Source: Candidatus Palauibacter denitrificans
GTDB lineage: Bacteria; Gemmatimonadota; Gemmatimonadetes; Palauibacterales; Palauibacteraceae
Assembly: GCA_009841015.1 (NCBI GenBank)
Contig: VXMQ01000055.1
Coordinates: 1-44,473 of the forward strand
Reading direction: 5' to 3'
DNA length: 44,473 bases
Shown here: positions 39,800-44,473 of the stretch, piece after piece
Position numbering within the stretch: the stretch's first letter is position 1
Layout: each line of letters opens with the position of its first letter
Notes under the pieces: generated by a model
The model's input: the letters and a program-made list of their open reading frames with translations, nothing else
What the model was told of the DNA's origin: nothing
The model's database searches: none
Translations under genes and position numbers: made by a program

Positions 39800-42301
39800 A
39801 TGCCGCAACGAGAGCGTCCGGATTTCATCCGTCAGATCGTCGCCGAAGATGTCCTGAGCGGGCGTCACGGGGGGCGTGTGCTCACTCGCTTTCCGCCCGA
39901 ACCCAACGGCTTCCTTCACGTGGGCCACGCCTCCGCCATCTGCCTCGACTTCGAGGTGGCGCGGGAGCACGGCGGCCGCACGACGCTGCGCATGGACGAC
40001 ACGAACCCGACGACGGAGGACCCGTCCTACGTCGAGGCGATCGCGCGGGACATCCGCTGGCTGGGCTTCGAGTGGGACGGCGAGATCCGCTACGCGTCGG
40101 ACTACTTCGGGGCGCTGTACCGGATGGCGGTGCGGATGATCGAGGACGGCTTCGCCTACGTGGACAGCCTGTCCGAGGAGGAGATCCGCGCGCACCGCGG
40201 GTCGGTGCGAGAGCCCAGCCGGCCCAGCCCGTACCGGGAGCGCTCGATCGAGGAGAACCTGGATCTCTTCCGGCGCATGCGCGACGGGGAGTTCGCCGAT
40301 GGGGAGCACGTACTCCGCGCGCGGATCGACCTCGCCTCGTCGAACATGAAGCTGCGCGACCCGCTGATGTACCGAATCCGGCACGCGCACCACTACCGGA
40401 CGGGCGATGCCTGGCCGATCTACCCCTTCTATGACTGGGCGCACGGCCAGTCCGACGCCATCGAGGGGATCACGCACTCCTTCTGCACGCTCGAGTTCCA
40501 GGACAATCGAGCGCTCTATGACTGGTTCATCGAGCATACGCGTCCCGCTTCCGCCCGCATCGCCCGCGTGCCGGGGGCGGAGGGCGGCGGCGGAGAGGCG
40601 CTCGGTTCCTGGGACCCGCGGCCCCGCCAGTACGAGTTCGCGCGCCGCAACCTCGACTACACGATCGTGAGCAAGCGGAAACTCCTCCTCCTCGTCGAGG
40701 AGGGACACGTGTCGGGGTGGGACGACCCGCGCATGCCCACGCTGGCCGGCATGCGGCGCCGCGGCATTTCCCCCGACGCGATACGCGCCTTCTGCCGGCA
40801 GGTCGGGATCGGGAAGGCCGACAACCGGGTGGAAATCGCCACGCTCGAATGGGCCGTGCGGGAGGCGCTGAACCGGCGGGCGCCGCGCGCGCTCGCGGTG
40901 CTGCGTCCGCTCGAGGTCGTCATCGAGAACTGCCCGGAAGGCGAGGTGGACTGGATCGAAGCCCCGTACTTCCCGCGCGGCGCCGATGCCCCGCCGGAGG
41001 GATGGCCCGAAACGCGGAAGGTTCCGTTCGCCCGGGTCCTCTACATCGAACGGGACGATTTCGCGGAGGAGCCGGCCAAGGGCTTCCGTCGGCTCGCCCC
41101 CGGACGCGAGGTGCGCCTGCGGCACGGCTATTTCATCACGTGCCGCCGCGTGGAGAAGGACGACGCGGGCGAGATCGTGCGCCTGCATTGCACGTACGAT
41201 CCGGCGACGCGAAGCGGATCGGCACCCGACGGGCGGCGGCCGGCGGGCACGATCCACTGGGTGTCGGCCACGGAGTCGGTGCCGCTGGAGGTCCGCCTCT
41301 ACGACCGTCTGTTCCGCGTCTCCGATCCGGCCGGCGGCGCGGAAGGCCTCCGCGAGAGCCTCAACCCGGACTCCCTGCAGGTCCTGACCGGCGCGCGCGG
41401 CGAGCCGAGCCTGGCCGGCGACCCGAGTCGGGCCGGCGAGCCCGGTCCGGTCGGCGATCCGCCCGGGACGGCCTGGCAGTTCGAGCGATTGGGCTACTTC
41501 GTCCCGGACCGGGCCACACGAGCCGGGACGGCGGGGGCGACGGCCGACGCGGGCGGCGAAGCGCCGGCCGGCGGCGCGCTCGTCTTCAACCGGACGGTGA
41601 CGCTCCGCGACGCCTGGAGCCGGCGCGCGAAGTCGGGCGACACCCACGCCACTGACGCCGGGGAGGCGCGGACCCCCGCGGCGGATGAGTCGGCCGGGCC
41701 GCCGGTCCCCGGCATCGACTCGGCCCGGGAAGCCCGCGATGCGGCGAGGCGCGCCGACCCCGCGCTCCGGGCGGCCTTCGACCGCTTCCGCGACCCGCTG
41801 GGCCTGCCCGAAGAAGTCGCCGACCTGCTCAGTGGTTCCGCCGAGTCGGTGCGCTATTATGAGCGGGCGATCGGCGGCGTCGTCGACCCGGCCGCCGTCG
41901 CGACCTGGCTCGTCCACGAGGTCCGCGGCGCCGGGGGCAGCGAAGGCGACGCGGGCGCCCTCAAGCCGGAGGCGCTGGCCGAGCTGGTGGAACTCGTGCT
42001 CGAACGCTCGATCTCGCGGGCGGTGGCGAAGTCGCTGCTGGCGCGGCTCGTGGAAGAGGGCGGAAGCCCCCGGGAGATCGTTCAGCGCGAGGGGCTGGGC
42101 CGGATCGGCGATGCCGAGCAGATTCGCGAGATCGTGCACGACGTCGTGGCCGCCCATCCGGCCGAGGTGGCGCGATATGCCGCCGGGCAGACCGGCCTCG
42201 CCGGTTTTTTCGTCGGCCAGGTCATGCGCGCGACGCACGGGCGCGCGGACCCGGCCATCGTGAGGGAACTCCTCGAGGAGAGTCTCAATGACGCGACGTG
42301 A
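39800..42301 (+). CDS. glnS: Glutaminyl-tRNA synthetase with C-terminal YqeY-like domain
   Basis: An 833-residue class I synthetase charging tRNA-Gln. The HIGH-type motif is N-G-F-L-H-V-G-H-A near residue 37 and the KMSKS-type motif is V-S-K-R-K. After the anticodon-binding region, which holds a Gly/Pro-rich low-complexity insert (about 533-555), there is an extra domain of about 180 residues resembling the tail of GatB and YqeY (R-A-V-A-K-S-L-L-A-R-L, N-terminal L-P-E-E-V-A-D-L-L). A YqeY-tailed GlnRS is known from Deinococcus, from memory. The stop overlaps the next TonB receptor start by 14 bases. Confidence 0.93.
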   Translation: MPQRERPDFIRQIVAEDVLSGRHGGRVLTRFPPEPNGFLHVGHASAICLDFEVAREHGGRTTLRMDDTNPTTEDPSYVEAIARDIRWLGFEWDGEIRYASDYFGALYRMAVRMIEDGFAYVDSLSEEEIRAHRGSVREPSRPSPYRERSIEENLDLFRRMRDGEFADGEHVLRARIDLASSNMKLRDPLMYRIRHAHHYRTGDAWPIYPFYDWAHGQSDAIEGITHSFCTLEFQDNRALYDWFIEHTRPASARIARVPGAEGGGGEALGSWDPRPRQYEFARRNLDYTIVSKRKLLLLVEEGHVSGWDDPRMPTLAGMRRRGISPDAIRAFCRQVGIGKADNRVEIATLEWAVREALNRRAPRALAVLRPLEVVIENCPEGEVDWIEAPYFPRGADAPPEGWPETRKVPFARVLYIERDDFAEEPAKGFRRLAPGREVRLRHGYFITCRRVEKDDAGEIVRLHCTYDPATRSGSAPDGRRPAGTIHWVSATESVPLEVRLYDRLFRVSDPAGGAEGLRESLNPDSLQVLTGARGEPSLAGDPSRAGEPGPVGDPPGTAWQFERLGYFVPDRATRAGTAGATADAGGEAPAGGALVFNRTVTLRDAWSRRAKSGDTHATDAGEARTPAADESAGPPVPGIDSAREARDAARRADPALRAAFDRFRDPLGLPEEVADLLSGSAESVRYYERAIGGVVDPAAVATWLVHEVRGAGGSEGDAGALKPEALAELVELVLERSISRAVAKSLLARLVEEGGSPREIVQREGLGRIGDAEQIREIVHDVVAAHPAEVARYAAGQTGLAGFFVGQVMRATHGRADPAIVRELLEESLNDAT
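41399..41464 (+). repeat. 18-bp in-frame tandem repeat in glnS
   Basis: Three full 18-base units (41399, 41417, 41435) and a partial fourth (41453) encode G-E-P-S-L-A, G-D-P-S-R-A, G-E-P-G-P-V and G-D-P-P in the low-complexity insert of the synthetase. Confidence 0.85.
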
Positions 42302-44420
42302 AGCGGTGCTTCGATCGCTCCGGCAACTCCGCCGCGGGTTTCTCGTGCTTGCCCTCTGGGGGGTGTGGCCGGCCACGACGCTCGAAGCGCAGGACCCGGT
42401 GCCCGCGGACAGCGTGATCTCGCTGGGCGAGCTGATCGTCTCGGCGCTCCGCGCCCCGATGTCCGTGGGTGAGATCCCGGCCAACGTGACGACCGTGACG
42501 CGCGAGGAACTGCGGCTCTCCGCGGCGCAGACGCTCCAGGATGTCCTGCAGGAAGTGCCGGGCCTCAACTTCCGCTTCCCGTTCCAGGCCGGAGTCGCCC
42601 ATCCCTCCTGGCAGGCCGTCACCCTGCGCGGACTGGGGGGCACCGCCGCCAGCCGCACGCTGGTGCTCGTCGATGGCGTGCCACTGAACGACCCGTACTT
42701 CGGCTGGGTGCGCTGGAGCCAGGTCCCGGTGGAGGTGATCGAGCGCATCGAGATCGTGCGCGGCGGCGCGACCGTGAGCTGGGGCAGTCAGAGCCTCGCG
42801 GGCGTCGTCCACGTGATCACGCGCTCCGGCGGCGGCGGCGGGTCGTCCGCGAGCGTGCAGGGAGGGAGCCAGTCCACCTTCCGAGGCGATGCGATGGCGT
42901 CCTTCGGCGACGACCGCGCCGGCGGCTACGTGGCGGGCGAGTTCTTCGACAGCGACGGCTACATCCTGACAGAGCCCAGCCTGCGTGGCGCGGTGGACAT
43001 CCCCTCCGCGTCGAGCCACGGAGCCCTGCGGGCGAAGGTCGAGTTCCAGGCCGGGGACCGCCTGCGCATCCACGCCCAGGGGAATTACTTCGACCAGGAC
43101 AAGGACAACGCGACGCCCCTCCGCAACAACACCACCGAAGCGGGCTTCGGACAGCTCGGCGCCACGCTCACGACCGGGGATGCGTCCACGCTCGCGTTCA
43201 ACGCCTACATGCAGTCGCAGACGTACGTGAACTCGTTCTCGGGGGTCGGGGCAGGCCGGAACAGCGAGGAACCTTCCATCAGCCAGGACGTGCCCTCATC
43301 GGGGGTGGGCGCCAACCTGGTCTGGGGCGGAGAGGATTTAACGGTCGGCGCCGACTTCCTGCGGGCGACGGGCGCCGCGACGGAGCAGTACCTGTTTCGA
43401 GACGGCGCCTTCACCCGACAGCGGGAGACCGGAGGCGATCAAACCCTGTTCGGTCTCTTCGGCCAGGCCCACGGAGACCTCGGGGAGCGGTTGAGATGGT
43501 ACTCCGGCGCACGGCTCGACGTGTGGCAAAACTCGTCCGGCTCGCGGCACATCTTCAACACGGCAGACCGCAGCGTACTCACGGACGAGGCGTTCGAGGA
43601 CCGCAGCGGAACACAGTTCAGCTCGAATATCGGCCTCCTGTTCGACGCGTCCGAACGCGTCGCGATGCGGCTGAATCTCCACACCGGCCTCCGGGTCCCG
43701 ACCCTGAACGAACTGTACAAGCCCTTCCGCGCGGCCGGGAACGTCGTCAACGAGTCCAACGAGGCGCTCGAGCCGGAAAAGGTCAGTGGCGCCGAGATCG
43801 GCGTGGACCTTCAGCCCGACCCCTCGGTGCTGATCCGGCTGACCGGCTTCCTCGCCAACGTGCGCGATGCGATCACCGACGTCACGATCCAGGAAGCCGA
43901 GACGTCCGGCGTCATTCAGCCGTGCGGCTTCGTGGCGGCCGGGGGCGTGTGCCGCCGCCGCGACAACGTGGGCACGCTGCGGAGCGTGGGACTCGAGACC
44001 GAAATCGAATTGCGTCCGTCCGCCGCCTGGCTGCTGGCGCTGAACCACCAGTACAACCCGACGGAGGTGACGGACGCGCCGGGCCGCCCGGACCTCATCG
44101 GGAACGAAGTGCAGGGGAGCCCGACGCACCGCGCCATGCTGCGGGTCGGGCACATCGACCCGTCCACGCTGGAGGTGGTCGCGACCGGCCGGTATCTGGG
44201 CGCCCGCTTCGACAACGACCTCAACACGGGCGAGATCGCGGGCTCATTTCTCCTGGATGTCCGCTTCCGCCGTCAGCTGACGAGCCGGCTGAGCGCCTTC
44301 GCGAGCGTGCAGAACGTCTTCGACACCATCGCCGAGATGTCCCACGACGCGAACGGCTTCATCCGGGTGGGCGCACCGCGAACCCTGGTCGGCGGCCTGC
44401 GGGTGCGCTTCGGCGGCTGA
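42288..44420 (+). CDS. TonB-dependent outer-membrane receptor
   Basis: A 710-residue plug-and-barrel importer. It has a signal peptide ending A-T-T-L-E-A-Q, then S-L-G-E-L-I-V-S-A-L-R as a possible TonB-box region, a plug with L-Q-D-V-L-Q-E-V-P-G-L and V-L-V-D-G-V-P-L-N-D, and a barrel with the terminal L-R-V-R-F-G-G. It is smaller than the SusC-like protein and resembles cobalamin or siderophore receptors, but no riboswitch or iron-binding box is seen because its start lies in the end of glnS. The ligand is unknown. The C-terminal end is complete. Confidence 0.93.
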   Translation: MTRREAVLRSLRQLRRGFLVLALWGVWPATTLEAQDPVPADSVISLGELIVSALRAPMSVGEIPANVTTVTREELRLSAAQTLQDVLQEVPGLNFRFPFQAGVAHPSWQAVTLRGLGGTAASRTLVLVDGVPLNDPYFGWVRWSQVPVEVIERIEIVRGGATVSWGSQSLAGVVHVITRSGGGGGSSASVQGGSQSTFRGDAMASFGDDRAGGYVAGEFFDSDGYILTEPSLRGAVDIPSASSHGALRAKVEFQAGDRLRIHAQGNYFDQDKDNATPLRNNTTEAGFGQLGATLTTGDASTLAFNAYMQSQTYVNSFSGVGAGRNSEEPSISQDVPSSGVGANLVWGGEDLTVGADFLRATGAATEQYLFRDGAFTRQRETGGDQTLFGLFGQAHGDLGERLRWYSGARLDVWQNSSGSRHIFNTADRSVLTDEAFEDRSGTQFSSNIGLLFDASERVAMRLNLHTGLRVPTLNELYKPFRAAGNVVNESNEALEPEKVSGAEIGVDLQPDPSVLIRLTGFLANVRDAITDVTIQEAETSGVIQPCGFVAAGGVCRRRDNVGTLRSVGLETEIELRPSAAWLLALNHQYNPTEVTDAPGRPDLIGNEVQGSPTHRAMLRVGHIDPSTLEVVATGRYLGARFDNDLNTGEIAGSFLLDVRFRRQLTSRLSAFASVQNVFDTIAEMSHDANGFIRVGAPRTLVGGLRVRFGG

Positions 44421-44438
44421 GAGAGGGGCGGCGCCCGG

Positions 44439-44473
44439 CCCCCCCCCCCCCCCCAAACTGTATCAAAAACACC
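44439..44473. other. Homopolymer C run and AT-rich tail at the window edge
   Basis: Sixteen C (44439-44454) are followed by 19 AT-rich bases, unlike anything else in the window. This looks like a sequencing or assembly artefact at a contig end; biological meaning is doubtful. Confidence 0.7.

Noticed and set aside
39629..42748. A long open frame (1039 codons) on the minus strand under glnS and the TonB receptor
   Set aside because: It is the antisense of two well-supported genes, its composition is that of a GC-rich shadow frame, and no domain is recognisable.

Overview
The window is high-GC bacterial chromosome. The genes are close-packed, and many neighbours share a 4-base ATGA or GTGA stop/start overlap. 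A SusC/SusD-type outer-membrane pair, other TonB-dependent receptors and porins, lipoproteins and a glutaminyl-tRNA synthetase with a C-terminal YqeY-like tail point to a diderm outside the Proteobacteria. Gemmatimonadota or a related phylum fits best, but this is an inference from gene content. No phage, insertion sequence or CRISPR array was seen. The final bases (a run of 16 C, then an AT-rich tail) look like an assembly edge.

Layout. 1-3 kb: the 3' end of a 2-oxoacid dehydrogenase E2 gene, then lpdA and lipB (lipoate-dependent central metabolism). 3-7.5 kb: a SusD-like lipoprotein and a SusC-like receptor on the minus strand. 7.6-8.6 kb: small membrane proteins and tRNA-Glu(CTC) with a clear promoter and hairpin. 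8.6-12.1 kb, minus strand: a CPBP protease, an OprO/P-like porin, a family 2 glycosyltransferase and a DUF547 lipoprotein. 12.2-13.9 kb: NAD+ synthetase encoded as two coupled genes (amidase and synthetase). 14.2-24.7 kb: a complete phosphate island, phoB-phoR-pstS-pstC-pstA-pstB-phoU, facing ppk and ppx on the other strand. A possible Pho box lies before phoB. 24.8-29.8 kb: an amidohydrolase, a cellulose-synthase-like glycosyltransferase, a convergent overlapping polyprenol-linked mannosyltransferase-like gene with two small upstream partners, and an orphan ribbon-helix-helix protein. 29.8-30.5 kb: a non-coding region with inverted repeats. 30.5-35.8 kb: an enoyl-ACP-reductase-like SDR, an OmpA-like protein, P5C dehydrogenase and a META-domain lipoprotein. 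35.9-39.4 kb: a tightly coupled Paa-type oxygenase operon (paaA, paaD, paaB, paaC, separate zinc ribbon), then a methyltransferase. 39.5-44.4 kb: a small secreted peptide, a strong terminator, glnS-YqeY and a TonB-dependent receptor.

Most notable. (1) In the Paa-like oxygenase operon PaaD is split into a DUF59 protein and a separate zinc ribbon, the PaaC-like subunit keeps most diiron ligands, and no PaaE reductase is present. (2) Short tandem duplications (11-32 bp, 2-5 copies) recur on stop or start codons (lipB, CPBP protease, phoR, phoU, ppx, ompA) and in-frame inside coding regions (pstS, ppk, amidohydrolase, glnS). (3) A strong intrinsic terminator ends about 12 bases before the glnS start.
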